Part shown: one piece after another, positions 15,868 to 24,468 of the stretch
How positions within the stretch are numbered: position 1 is the first letter of the stretch
Layout of the letters: every line of letters begins with the position of its first letter
NCBI RefSeq assembly: GCF_017753665.1
Contig: NZ_CP072524.1
Coordinates: forward strand, 2,418,001 to 2,482,000
Direction: 5' to 3'
DNA from: Neisseria sicca
GTDB taxonomy: Bacteria; Pseudomonadota; Gammaproteobacteria; Burkholderiales; Neisseriaceae
Length of the DNA: 64,000 nt
Notes under the pieces: model-generated
What the model saw: the letters and a program-made list of their open reading frames with translations, nothing else
What the model was told of the DNA's origin: nothing
The model's database searches: none
Program-made: the position numbers and the translations under genes

Positions 15868-17760
15868 TTAATGTGTCTGCTTCCAAACTAAATCGCAAAT
15901 ATCATCTTTGGGATTAAAGCCGGCAGGGGCTTCAAGCAACAGGGCGCGCAGGGTTTGTTGGTCTGAGTTTGCGCATGCTAAATCCATACGCATAATTATG
16001 TCATTTAATTTGTCCCACGGCAGCATTACTTCACTGGCGGTCATAATTCGGGGATGAGTGGTTTTTTGCACTTCGTCTCCGATGAGCAACTCTTCGTAAA
16101 GTTTTTCGCCCGGACGCAGTCCTGTAATTTTAATTTCGATATCGCCGTCGGGATGTTGGGCATCTTTCAATTTCAGGCCGCTAAGCGTAATCATTTGTTT
16201 GGCTAAGTCAATGATTTTAACAGATTCGCCCATATCTAACACGAATACGTCGCCGCCTTTGCCCATTGCGCCCGCTTGAATGACGAGTTGGGCGGCTTCT
16301 GGGATGGTCATGAAGTAACGGGTGATGTCTTGGTGGGTCAGAGTGATGGGGCCGCCTTCGGCGATTTGTTTTTCAAATACCGGCACGACGGAGCCTGAGG
16401 AGCCTAAAACGTTGCCAAAGCGTACCATACAGAAGCGGGTATATTGGTTGGGTTCAGCCGCGAGTGCCTGCAGGCAGAGTTCCGCCATGCGTTTGCTGGC
16501 ACCCATGGTGTTGGTCGGGCGCACGGCTTTGTCGGTTGAGATAAGCACGAAGGTGCTGACTCCGGATTCGACGGCGGCTTGGGCGCACAAGAGTGTACCG
16601 AAGACGTTGTTGCGGATGCCTTCGACAGTGTTGAACTCGACCATGGGGACGTGTTTGTAGGCAGCGGCGTGATAGACGGTTTCAACGCCGTACGCGGTCA
16701 TGACGCTGATTAGGCGTTCTTTGTTTTGCACGGAACCAAGTAGAGGCACAACTTCAATTTGACTGCCGGCGGCTGCCTGAGTTTCGCGCAATTCTTTGTC
16801 TATGCTGTACAGGGAGAACTCGGACAGTTCGAACAGCAGCAATTTGGACGGGCGGCATTTCAGGATTTGGCGGCAGAGCTCGGAGCCGATGGAACCGCCC
16901 GCACCCGTGACCATCACGGTTTTGCCTGTAATGTCCGCGCCCATGAGTTCGGGGCGTGGGGCTACCGGGTCGCGGCCGAGCAAATCGACGACGGAGATTT
17001 TTTTCAGTGCGCTGACTTTGATTTTACCGTCCACCAAGTCTTTCATGCCCGGAATAGTCAGCACTTCGCATTTGTATTGTTCCAGATTTTGGATGATGCG
17101 GCGGCGTTCTTCCTGAGTGGAGCTGGGGATGGCAAGCAGGATTTTTTCCACGCCGTAGCGGTCGATGAGCGATTGGATGTCGTCAGGACCATAGACGGTG
17201 AGGTCGTAGATGACGGTGCGGCGGATTTTGGGGTTGTCGTCAACGAAGGCGACGGCGGAGTATTCGTTAACCTGTTTGATGGCTTCCAGCAGTTGGCGGC
17301 CGGATTGTCCTGCACCGTAAATGATGACGGGCACCATTTGTTTTTTGTGGCGGTCGGTCAGGATGGCACGCAGAATCATGCGCGAACTGGTGATACAGAC
17401 AACCAGCAGCAAGAAATAAACGACGGGCAGGGCAAGGTGCAGTTTGCGCTCAAAAATCAGGGTAGTCAGGCAGAACAAGACGGCTGAAATCAGGCTGCCG
17501 AATGCGGCGGCGGTCAGGACGCGGGTACTGACGAAGCGGGTAACGGCTCGGTACAGCCCCAGTTTGACAAACAGCGCAATGGTCAAAAAAGCAGTCGAGC
17601 CGAAGGCGAGCCAGTTTGCCATGCTTGCCCATTCGTCAGAATATTGGGCTTTAAGGCTTTGAGCAAACCAAAAGGCGATAAAAACCATCAAAAGATCATG
17701 AATGACGAAGAAGGTTTTTTTGACGTTGCGGGGTAGGGATAACAGGGTTTCCAAATTCAT
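15868..17760 (-). CDS. pglD: UDP-GlcNAc 4,6-dehydratase, membrane-bound (PglD), 630 aa
   Basis: Four N-terminal membrane helices (residues about 15-125) anchor a CoA-binding-like Rossmann domain (IIYGAGQSGRQ near 146). A catalytic extended-SDR domain follows, with the nucleotide loop TGAGGSIGSE near 285, AAAYKHVPMVE and ISTDKAVRPTNTMGASKR near 410. This is the WbpM/FlaA1/PglF-Cj layout. It makes UDP-4-keto-6-deoxy-GlcNAc, the substrate for PglC and the first step to the trideoxy diamino sugar of neisserial O-glycans. Sequence and order relative to pglC match the meningococcal pgl locus. About 190 bp with two hairpins separate it from pglC. Confidence 0.94.
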   Translation of the reverse strand: MNLETLLSLPRNVKKTFFVIHDLLMVFIAFWFAQSLKAQYSDEWASMANWLAFGSTAFLTIALFVKLGLYRAVTRFVSTRVLTAAAFGSLISAVLFCLTTLIFERKLHLALPVVYFLLLVVCITSSRMILRAILTDRHKKQMVPVIIYGAGQSGRQLLEAIKQVNEYSAVAFVDDNPKIRRTVIYDLTVYGPDDIQSLIDRYGVEKILLAIPSSTQEERRRIIQNLEQYKCEVLTIPGMKDLVDGKIKVSALKKISVVDLLGRDPVAPRPELMGADITGKTVMVTGAGGSIGSELCRQILKCRPSKLLLFELSEFSLYSIDKELRETQAAAGSQIEVVPLLGSVQNKERLISVMTAYGVETVYHAAAYKHVPMVEFNTVEGIRNNVFGTLLCAQAAVESGVSTFVLISTDKAVRPTNTMGASKRMAELCLQALAAEPNQYTRFCMVRFGNVLGSSGSVVPVFEKQIAEGGPITLTHQDITRYFMTIPEAAQLVIQAGAMGKGGDVFVLDMGESVKIIDLAKQMITLSGLKLKDAQHPDGDIEIKITGLRPGEKLYEELLIGDEVQKTTHPRIMTASEVMLPWDKLNDIIMRMDLACANSDQQTLRALLLEAPAGFNPKDDICDLVWKQTH

Positions 17761-17792
17761 TTTGGTATGTTCTGAGTAATGTTGTGGGCGGG

Positions 17793-17829
17793 TTTCAGAC
17801 GACCTCGGTCATGCAAAGGTCGTCTGAAA
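17793..17829. terminator. Inverted DUS pair between pglC and pglD
   Basis: TTTCAGACGACCT and AAGGTCGTCTGAAA in the outward arrangement, with a 10-base loop, about 35 bp upstream of the pglD start. Confidence 0.5.
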
Positions 17830-17911
17830 AGACGTTTGTTGCTACGGAGCATTGGTTTTCCGTATGTGTCGGCTGTTTGCCGATTCCCTTTTTTATTTTG
17901 CTGAAGCGGTA

Positions 17912-17950
17912 AACCGCCGCCGTCCCGATGATACGGGTGCGGCGGTTTTT
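17912..17950 (-). terminator. GC-rich hairpin directly after pglC
   Basis: AACCGCCGC and GCGGCGGTT form the outer stem and CCCG/CGGG the inner stem, starting four bases after the pglC stop on the minus strand. It is not DUS-derived. The T-run is stronger on the plus strand, so termination on the pgl strand may be partial. Confidence 0.55.
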
Positions 17951-17953
17951 GCT

Positions 17954-19129
17954 TTATGCCGTGGCTTCTGACAATACGGCTTCGATGTGTTCTTTGCAGA
18001 ACGCGATTTCGTCGTCGGTCAGCGTCGGATGCACCAAAAACATCAGGCTGGTGTCGCCCAGTTCGACGGCGTTTTTCAGTCGCTCTTTGGGTCGCCACGG
18101 CGTGTTGTCGAAGGCTTTTTCCAAATAGACTTCGGAGCAGCTGCCTTGATAGCAGGGGACTTTGCGCGCATTCAGTTCGTTGACGATGCGGTCGCGCGTC
18201 CAGCCTTCTTTGAGGTGTTCGGGTTTGACGAAGGCGTAGAACTTGTATTGCGCGTGTTCGATGTAGTCGGCGATTTCAATCAGGCGGATGCTGGCGAACT
18301 TGCTCAAGCTTTCTGCCAGTTTGGCGGCGTGTGCTTGGCGGCGAGCAGTCCATTCGGGCATACGTTTGAGCTGGATGCGACCGATGACTGCCTGCATTTC
18401 CATCATGCGCCAGTTGGTACCGAAACTTTCGTGCAGCCAGCGGAAGCCGGGGGCGTGTTCGCGGTGGTACACGGCGTCATAACTTTTGCCGTGGTCTTTG
18501 TACGACCACATTTTGCTCCACAGCTCTTTGTCGTTGGTGGTGACCATGCCGCCCTCGCCGCCGGTGGTCATGATTTTGTCTTGGCAGAACGACCATGCGC
18601 CGACGTGTCCGATGCTGCCGACGGATTTGCCTTTGTATTTTGCGCCGTGCGCTTGGGCGCAGTCTTCGATAACCCACAAATCATGTTCTTTTGCCAAGTC
18701 CATGATGCCGTCCATTTCGGCGGGCATACCGGCAAGGTGGACCACGATGATGGCTTTGGTATTCGGCGTCAGCGCGGCTTTAATGGTTTCAGCGCTAATG
18801 TTTTGGCTGTTCAAATCCACATCGGCGAATACGGGGTTTGCGCCCGCAGTAACGATGCAGGAAGCGGAGGCGAGGAAGGTGCGCGAGGTAACGATGACGT
18901 CGTCGCCTGCACCTATGCCCATTGCTTTAAGCGCGACATCGAGTGCCAGCGTGCCGTTGGAAAGGGCAACGGCGTATTGCGTACCGGCGAAGGCAGCGAA
19001 TTCTTTTTCAAATTCGCGGCATTCGGTGCCCGTCCAATAATTGACTTTGTTGGACAGCAAGACTTTGGAAACGGCGTCGGCTTCTTCTTGGGTGAAGCTC
19101 GGCCATGGGGAAAGGGATGTGTTAAGCAT
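17954..19129 (-). CDS. pglC: PLP-dependent sugar aminotransferase (PglC), 391 aa
   Basis: A DegT/DnrJ/EryC1-family enzyme with the PLP lysine in FCQDKIMTTGGEGG near residue 183, the IEDCAQAHGA motif ahead of it, and SNGTLALDVALKA near 60. It transfers an amino group to C4 of the 4-keto sugar made by PglD, giving UDP-4-amino-4,6-dideoxy-GlcNAc. The sequence closely follows the meningococcal PglC I recall. The start codon is preceded by AGGAA and overlaps the last 8 bases of the formyltransferase gene, so the two are translationally coupled. The 4-amino group it creates would be the acceptor for whatever the ATP-grasp and formyltransferase enzymes add. Confidence 0.95.
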   Translation of the reverse strand: MLNTSLSPWPSFTQEEADAVSKVLLSNKVNYWTGTECREFEKEFAAFAGTQYAVALSNGTLALDVALKAMGIGAGDDVIVTSRTFLASASCIVTAGANPVFADVDLNSQNISAETIKAALTPNTKAIIVVHLAGMPAEMDGIMDLAKEHDLWVIEDCAQAHGAKYKGKSVGSIGHVGAWSFCQDKIMTTGGEGGMVTTNDKELWSKMWSYKDHGKSYDAVYHREHAPGFRWLHESFGTNWRMMEMQAVIGRIQLKRMPEWTARRQAHAAKLAESLSKFASIRLIEIADYIEHAQYKFYAFVKPEHLKEGWTRDRIVNELNARKVPCYQGSCSEVYLEKAFDNTPWRPKERLKNAVELGDTSLMFLVHPTLTDDEIAFCKEHIEAVLSEATA

Positions 19130-19904
19130 TGGCTTTTCCTGCGAAAAGGCTGGTGGAGTCTTTAGGGGCGACTTCTTCCAGCAGTTGGCGGTTGATCAAG
19201 GTGTATTTTTGACCGTCGATTTCGACGTATGCGCCGTCATAAGGCGGAAACCAGAAGGCGCGGATTTTTTTCTCGACATCGTCGCCGTCATGGATTTGCT
19301 TCATGGCTTCCATTTCGTCGCGACTGACGTAGCGGCCGCCGATGTTGGGCGTAGTCGGTAGTTTGGCTTGCGCTTCGACGGCGCGGGCGATAATGCGTTG
19401 TGCGAACGGCTCTAATGCCTGCATGGTCTTGCGTTCGAGTGATTGGGCGGTTTCGACAGAAGAATCAATGGGGAAACGGTCCACTTCGATGATTTCGCCG
19501 GTGTCGATGGATGCATCGACATAGTGGGCGGTGCTGCCCCACTCGGACAATTCGTCCATGATGGCGAGGTTGTAGCCGCCCGTGCCTTTGTATTCGGGCA
19601 ATAAGGCAGGGTGGAAATTAATCGTGCCTAAATGTGGTGTGGTCAGGAATTCGTCGCGCAGTTTGCGCCAATAGAGTACGGACAAGCCTAAGTCGTATTT
19701 CAGACGACCCTCTTTCATGGCTTCCAGGGCGGTGTCGAAAGTGTAGAGCGGCAAGCCCAATTCTTTGGCCGCGGCGGTCGTCGGCGAGCCTTGCAGGTGG
19801 CTGTCGGTCAATACGCCGACGATTTCGATACTGTTTTGTAAGGATAAGAATCGTAGCAGGTTGGCGGAAAGCCGTTTACGTCCCATGAATAATATTTTTG
19901 TCAT
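19122..19904 (-). CDS. Formyltransferase-family enzyme, probable sugar N-formyltransferase, 260 aa
   Basis: The protein has the formyl-transferase core with INFHPALLPEYKGTGGYN near residues 93-110, which contains the Asn and His of the active site. STAHYVDASIDTGEII further on supplies the Asp. The C-terminal domain is short and does not look like the tRNA-binding domain of Fmt. Such short enzymes use 10-formyl-tetrahydrofolate to formylate amino sugars (VioF, WlaRD types). Its 8-base overlap with pglC suggests that it acts on a 4-amino sugar of this locus. A Shine-Dalgarno AAAGGA precedes the start. The substrate is inferred from context, and an alternative acyl donor cannot be excluded. Confidence 0.82.
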   Translation of the reverse strand: MTKILFMGRKRLSANLLRFLSLQNSIEIVGVLTDSHLQGSPTTAAAKELGLPLYTFDTALEAMKEGRLKYDLGLSVLYWRKLRDEFLTTPHLGTINFHPALLPEYKGTGGYNLAIMDELSEWGSTAHYVDASIDTGEIIEVDRFPIDSSVETAQSLERKTMQALEPFAQRIIARAVEAQAKLPTTPNIGGRYVSRDEMEAMKQIHDGDDVEKKIRAFWFPPYDGAYVEIDGQKYTLINRQLLEEVAPKDSTSLFAGKANA

Positions 19905-19951
19905 GTAATAGTCCTTTTAATATTGTGAGTGTACGTTTGATTATGTAATGG

Positions 19952-20638
19952 TTAAATGTTTGAATCGATTAGAGAAGCTAAATCTTGAAGGGAGTCGATC
20001 CAAAAAGCGGGATGATATTCTGTACTAAAATTTTCGGGCAGGTGACAGTGGATATTACGCCCGGAGGGGCGCAATCCTATGGTTATCCAGCCTAAAACGT
20101 TCGGCGTGATGAAGTCTTTGGAAATGTTGTCGCCGATATAGATGAAGCAGTCTGCCTTTGCGGCATATTTGTCTTGTAAATAGTGGAAGCGTTTGCTGTC
20201 GGGCTTTTCCGAAGCGCAGGCTTCGGAGACGAGGATGTCGTCAAACAGGGAAGACAGACCCAAGGTTTCCAGTTTCAGGCGTTGGGTCAGGCTTCTGCCG
20301 TCGGTAATCAGTGCGCGTGCGGCGAAGGGCGCGGTTAGATCGGACAGGAAATCCGGCGAGGCATACGGCGTCAGCGTCGGGCGGTGCAGCCGGTATTGCC
20401 ACAGAAGAACCTGTTTTTCCGATTCGTTGAAACCGCAGTGGCAGCACAACTTGTCCAGCCAGTCTTTGCCGTCGGGGTCGATGTTGCTCAAGAGGTCGTC
20501 TGAATTCCAATCGGGATACAGGGCGGCAACAGTATCGACGACCGCACGGATACCGGAGAGCTTGTATTCGTATTCCGAATACAGGGTATCGTCCAAGTCG
20601 AAGACAATGACGGCGGTTTCGGGATTAATCGTTTTCAT
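19952..20638 (-). CDS. HAD-family hydrolase, 228 aa
   Basis: All four HAD motifs are visible: DLDDT (Asp14, Asp16), LITDG with the Thr of motif II, a Lys in SEKPDSKRF, and IGDNISKD as motif IV. A helical cap lies between motifs I and II. I start at ATG 20638, 14 bases inside the ATP-grasp gene, with AAGG upstream; ATG 20656 is also in frame but has no ribosome site. Overlap with the ATP-grasp gene suggests a joint reaction. One possibility is removing a phosphate from a phosphoglyceryl group attached by the ATP-grasp enzyme, but this is a proposal from context only. Confidence 0.85.
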   Translation of the reverse strand: MKTINPETAVIVFDLDDTLYSEYEYKLSGIRAVVDTVAALYPDWNSDDLLSNIDPDGKDWLDKLCCHCGFNESEKQVLLWQYRLHRPTLTPYASPDFLSDLTAPFAARALITDGRSLTQRLKLETLGLSSLFDDILVSEACASEKPDSKRFHYLQDKYAAKADCFIYIGDNISKDFITPNVLGWITIGLRPSGRNIHCHLPENFSTEYHPAFWIDSLQDLASLIDSNI

Positions 20639-21599
20639 GAACCAAGACCTTGGCATCGTAGCGCAGCATGATGAGGTTGTTTTCCCAGTCGTCTGAAAAC
20701 GGGATTTCTCCGTCGCCGAGGTATTCGCGCATCAGCCAGCCCGGATAATTGCCGCCTGCGGCATATGTCAGCGGGAAGCCGCCGCCGAAGCGGGGGTTGA
20801 TTTCCACGCCGTAGAATTCGCCGGTTTCTTCATTGCAAAAGAACTGTGCCGTGATGCAGCCGCGTGCGCCTTCCAATACCGCCATTTTTTCCAGCAGCGT
20901 TTGGTAGAGGCTGTTTTTGCGGGTGATGCCTTTACTGACTTCGCCGGTACGCACTTCCAAGCGTTTACGCGGAATCGTGCATTTCAGACGACCTTGTCGG
21001 TCGTAATACATATCGACGGTAAATTCGGAAAATTCTTTTTCGATATCGATAAGCTGACAGAACATTAATTTGGGGTCTGCCAAAACTTCAGGTGTCAGAT
21101 CGGCAGGCGTGTCGATTCGTTTGGCACCGATGGCGCGGCTGCCGTCGTAAGGTTTGGCGAAGCAAGGGAAAACCAACTTCTCGCGGTCGTAAATTTCGGG
21201 CGAGCGTATGCCGTACTGTGCAAACAGGTCGGCAGTTTTACGTTTGTCGCGGCATCGCGCAATAAAGTCCGCATCGGAAACGACGATGTGGATACCTGCC
21301 GCTTCGAAGCGGTCGCGTTCATTCGCGAGTTTTTGCAGTTCGGTATCTATGGTCGGGATGATCAAACCGATGTTTTCGCGTACCGCCAGATTGAAAATGC
21401 TGTCGATATACGAATTGGAACTGATCAGCGGCACTTCAAACGAACCGTCGGAAACGTGACAGGCGGAAGACATGCGCGGAACCAAATCCGTCGTCAAAAT
21501 CTTGACGTCATCTGAAAACTTGGCGGCTTCGGTTTGAAAATCCTGTACCAATTCGACGCGCCTTCCCGCGGAAAGGATAAGTACGTTATTTTTTTTCAT
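20625..21599 (-). CDS. ATP-grasp enzyme, counterpart of the PglB2 C-terminal domain, 324 aa
   Basis: An N-terminal nucleotide-fold segment (NNVLILSAGRRVELV) is followed by an ATP-grasp domain: FPCFAKPYDGSRAIGAKRI binds the adenine side, FSEFTVDMYYD lies centrally, and GVEINPRFGGGFPLTYAAGG carries the Mg-ATP Glu and Asn. ATP-grasp enzymes join a carboxylate to an amine through an acyl phosphate. In meningococcal strains with pglB2, the initiating transferase is fused to an ATP-grasp domain that installs a glyceramido group on the amino sugar. Here the two are separate genes overlapping by 14 bases. I start at ATG 21599 because AGGGA sits nine bases ahead; ATG 21608 is the alternative. Confidence 0.87.
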   Translation of the reverse strand: MKKNNVLILSAGRRVELVQDFQTEAAKFSDDVKILTTDLVPRMSSACHVSDGSFEVPLISSNSYIDSIFNLAVRENIGLIIPTIDTELQKLANERDRFEAAGIHIVVSDADFIARCRDKRKTADLFAQYGIRSPEIYDREKLVFPCFAKPYDGSRAIGAKRIDTPADLTPEVLADPKLMFCQLIDIEKEFSEFTVDMYYDRQGRLKCTIPRKRLEVRTGEVSKGITRKNSLYQTLLEKMAVLEGARGCITAQFFCNEETGEFYGVEINPRFGGGFPLTYAAGGNYPGWLMREYLGDGEIPFSDDWENNLIMLRYDAKVLVHEND

Positions 21600-22203
21600 C
21601 TGTGTCATTCCCTGTGAAATACGGCATGGTGGCTTCTCCCTCTGCCGAAATGCCTTCTTTGATAAAGACTTTTTTGACTGTCAAAAATAGGATCTTCATA
21701 TCCAGCCAAAAACTGTAATGGTCGATATACCAAATATCGTGTGCGAATTTTTCGTCCCACGAAAGCGCGTTGCGTCCGTTGACCTGCGCCCAACCGGTTA
21801 CGCCGGGCCTCATTTCGTGGCGGCGGTTTTGAAATTCGTTGTAAAGCGGCAGGTAGCTCATCAAAAGCGGTCGTGGGCCGACCAAGCTCATCTCTCCTTT
21901 TAGAACGTTCCAAAGTTCAGGAAGTTCGTCCAAACTCGTCGCGCGCAGTTTCTTGCCGAAAGGAGTCAGCCGCTCGCTATCGGGCAGAGGGTTGCCGTCT
22001 TTATCGACCGCATCGCGCATGGAGCGGAATTTGATCATTTTGAACGGTTTGCCGTCTTTGCCTGGCCGCTCTTGGGTGAAGAATACCGGTTCGCCCAAGT
22101 TTTTGCGGATGAGGTATATCAAAATCAAAAATACGGGCGAGAGGAAAATCAGTCCCGAGGCGGAGGCGACAATGTCAAACAGGCGTTTGAAGAATTTACT
22201 CAT
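21586..22203 (-). CDS. pglB: Undecaprenyl-phosphate glycosyl-1-phosphate transferase, PglB N-terminal type, 205 aa
   Basis: This is a monotopic phosphoglycosyltransferase with an N-terminal membrane helix (residues 10-35). The core motifs are RPGKDGKPFKMIKFRSM, LDELPELWNVLKGEMS, LVGPRP and PGVTGWAQVNGRN. It moves the phospho-trideoxy sugar from UDP to undecaprenyl phosphate, starting glycan assembly. It closely follows the N-terminal half of meningococcal PglB but ends shortly after EGEATMPYFTGN, exactly where that protein continues into its acetyltransferase domain. So the C4 acylation step must come from another gene; the adjacent ATP-grasp and formyltransferase genes are the candidates. 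It overlaps the upstream glycosyltransferase gene by 8 bases. Confidence 0.9.
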   Translation of the reverse strand: MSKFFKRLFDIVASASGLIFLSPVFLILIYLIRKNLGEPVFFTQERPGKDGKPFKMIKFRSMRDAVDKDGNPLPDSERLTPFGKKLRATSLDELPELWNVLKGEMSLVGPRPLLMSYLPLYNEFQNRRHEMRPGVTGWAQVNGRNALSWDEKFAHDIWYIDHYSFWLDMKILFLTVKKVFIKEGISAEGEATMPYFTGNDTDEKK

Positions 22204-23368
22204 GGGCTAATCTTTCAATCAGGTTGACGATTTTTTGATACGCCACGTCGCGCTTGAAGCGGCGGACGATTTCGTCGGATTGAACGGGGTCGTTTTTGCG
22301 CGCCAGAATGTCTTTGGCGGCTTGGACGAAGCTTTCCACATCGCCGGAACGGTAGTCCGCGTGCGGCAGCAGGGTGAGGACTTCGGCAACTTCGTCATTG
22401 ACTTGGCTGTTTAAAATCGGTTTTTGCAATGCCATGTAGTCAGACAGTTTGTTGGTAATCGACTGCATGGCGTAGGAATGGATGGCGTTGACGGAGATAT
22501 CGCAGCCTTTGGCGACCGACATCATTTCGGCGTAGGGGATGTAGCCGTAAAACTTGATGCCCTCGCAGGCGTATTGTTTGAGCCTGTCCAAATCGGGGCC
22601 GCCGCCCATGATGTGCAGCTCTACATTTTCGCCGTCGTCCAAAAGTTTCTGGACGCCTTTGCACACGGTTTCCACGTCATAGCTGTAACTGAGTGTACCC
22701 AAGTAGAAGAAACGGGTTTTGCTGTCGCCGAAGTCTTTTGCCGGCGCGGCATCGAGTTTCGGAAAATCCGCACCGATATAGACGACTTCGCCGGGGGCGT
22801 TCGGATTGGCTTCTTTGGCGCGGTCGAGGTAGGTCTGCGATACGGCGACCAGCGCGTCGGCGTAACGGTAGGCACGGTTGGCGCGGGAGGAGAAGGGCAG
22901 CAGGTTGTGCGGGATTTTTTTCAAAAACGGCACGACCGAGGAGAAGGATTCCGGCCATACGTCCTGCACGTCGATAATCAGCTTGTAGCCCAAACGCGCT
23001 TTGTGTTCGCCTAAAAGCAGGTTGGTGGCGATCAGCGGGTAGGCGGAAAAGACGACGTCTTGCTCGCCCGGACGGCAGTTGTTCAGCCATTGCTCAAAAT
23101 GTTTGACGAACACATGATGGCTTTTGACACGGTCCAGCGAGACGTTTTTGCCGTAGCCGCTCTCTTCCAGCAGCATGACTTTCAGGCGACCTTGCGAGGC
23201 GGATTCGGCATCTTCAGGTCGTCTGAAAGATTTGTCGTAGTGTTTGAAATTGCTGGTAATCAGCAGTACGTCATGAGACTGCGACAACAGCTCGGCAAGA
23301 TACCAGAAGCGGTTGAAATGAGGCTCGGACGGCAGCGAACAGTAGGGGGCGACGATGGTGATGTTCAT
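22196..23368 (-). CDS. GT4-family glycosyltransferase, 390 aa
   Basis: A GT-B fold protein with an N-terminal Rossmann half (MNITIVAPYCSLPSEPHFNR), a central DVQDVWPESFSS segment, and a C-terminal donor domain (FYLGTLSYSYDVE; HIMGGGPDLDRLK; SITNKLSDYMALQKPI with the donor Glu position replaced by an Asn/Lys-rich segment typical of some WcaI-like enzymes). It probably adds the second sugar to the lipid-linked trideoxy sugar. Position just upstream of pglB matches meningococcal PglH, but I cannot confirm orthology or the donor sugar by eye. The start lies 13 bases after the previous stop, and a DUS fills that gap. Confidence 0.87.
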   Translation of the reverse strand: MNITIVAPYCSLPSEPHFNRFWYLAELLSQSHDVLLITSNFKHYDKSFRRPEDAESASQGRLKVMLLEESGYGKNVSLDRVKSHHVFVKHFEQWLNNCRPGEQDVVFSAYPLIATNLLLGEHKARLGYKLIIDVQDVWPESFSSVVPFLKKIPHNLLPFSSRANRAYRYADALVAVSQTYLDRAKEANPNAPGEVVYIGADFPKLDAAPAKDFGDSKTRFFYLGTLSYSYDVETVCKGVQKLLDDGENVELHIMGGGPDLDRLKQYACEGIKFYGYIPYAEMMSVAKGCDISVNAIHSYAMQSITNKLSDYMALQKPILNSQVNDEVAEVLTLLPHADYRSGDVESFVQAAKDILARKNDPVQSDEIVRRFKRDVAYQKIVNLIERLAHE

Positions 23369-23381
23369 ATTTCAGACGACC

Positions 23382-24455
23382 TCACATATCGTAAGCAGCC
23401 ATTGTGGTGCGATAGATTTCATCATCGGAACACAAGGTCTCAACGTGTTTATGCAGGGCTTTGCCCATTTTCTCGCGCAGCTCGGGTTGCTTGATGAGTT
23501 TATCGACGGCTTCGATAAAGGCTTCGTCTTCGCCAAAGAGGAAGCAGTATCCGGTTTCGCCGGTAATGACCATTTCGGAAATGCCGCCCATGTTGTAGGT
23601 CACGACGGGTGTGTCGTAGAGACCGGCTTCAAGGATATTGTTGCCGACACCTGCGCCGTGGTCGCCGATACAGTGCGGCGTGTTCACCAAAATATCCACG
23701 TCTTTGAAATAGCCGGTCAAATCGCGCACGCCGCCGAGGAAGGTGACTTTGTCGTCTATGCCCAAACGTTTTGCTTGCGCTTTCAGATTGTCCATCTCTT
23801 CGCCTATGCCCGCCACGTTCAGGCGTACGGGCATATTGCGGTCAACCATTTTCTTAAAGATGTCCAACATCACATGCACGGCGCGGACGGTATCCAAGCG
23901 CGACAGCGTACCGAGCATGACGTAGTCCTTGGCGGTTTTTTCAGGAACGTAATCGGCTTTGTGCAAAGCGTTGTAGGTGTAGGTGATGCGGTTGGCGGGG
24001 AAGCCGTGGCGGATGAGTTTTTCCTGTTCGTGTCTGCAGTTGCCGATGATGTATACGCCCAGTTTGTCGAACAGTTTGGCGATTTTCGGATAAGTTTCGG
24101 CATCCAAACCGCGCGCGTGGTAGAACACTTTGGTTTTGGGAGAAGCTATTTTTGCTGCGATGGCGCAGGCAGGAACGATGCGCGCCATTTGGCAGTGGAC
24201 GATGTCGGGTTTTTCCTGTTTCAACATCTTCATGTAGGCGAACATACCCTTGATGTAGCCCAAGATACCGCCCTGATAAAAATCAATAGGACGCCATTGG
24301 ATGCCCAAGGCTTGGGCTTCTTTGATGAGCGGGCCATCGGAAGAGGCAAGGACGACCTCGTGGCCACGCTGCTTGAGCAACCGTCCTAAGCGGAAGGTCG
24401 CGTTTTCAGTGCCGCCGAGGCCGGACATGGAAGTAGTCAAAACAATTTTTTTCAT
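23382..24455 (-). CDS. GT4-family glycosyltransferase, 357 aa
   Basis: A GT-B enzyme whose N-terminus (KIVLTTSMSGLGGTENATFR) is the glycine-rich acceptor loop typical of GT4. The central part has MLGTLSRLDTVRAVH and LNVAGIGEEMDNLK, and the donor site GDHGAGVGNNILEAGLYDTPVV includes a Glu in the E-x7-E position region. I start at ATG 24455; the longer frame to 24503 enters the wzy gene and lacks a sensible N-terminus. It resembles the PglG/PglH class of neisserial pgl loci, but which sugar it transfers is unknown. With the previous enzyme it would extend the repeat unit to at least three sugars. Confidence 0.87.
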   Translation of the reverse strand: MKKIVLTTSMSGLGGTENATFRLGRLLKQRGHEVVLASSDGPLIKEAQALGIQWRPIDFYQGGILGYIKGMFAYMKMLKQEKPDIVHCQMARIVPACAIAAKIASPKTKVFYHARGLDAETYPKIAKLFDKLGVYIIGNCRHEQEKLIRHGFPANRITYTYNALHKADYVPEKTAKDYVMLGTLSRLDTVRAVHVMLDIFKKMVDRNMPVRLNVAGIGEEMDNLKAQAKRLGIDDKVTFLGGVRDLTGYFKDVDILVNTPHCIGDHGAGVGNNILEAGLYDTPVVTYNMGGISEMVITGETGYCFLFGEDEAFIEAVDKLIKQPELREKMGKALHKHVETLCSDDEIYRTTMAAYDM

Positions 24456-24468
24456 AACGTGTTTTCTA

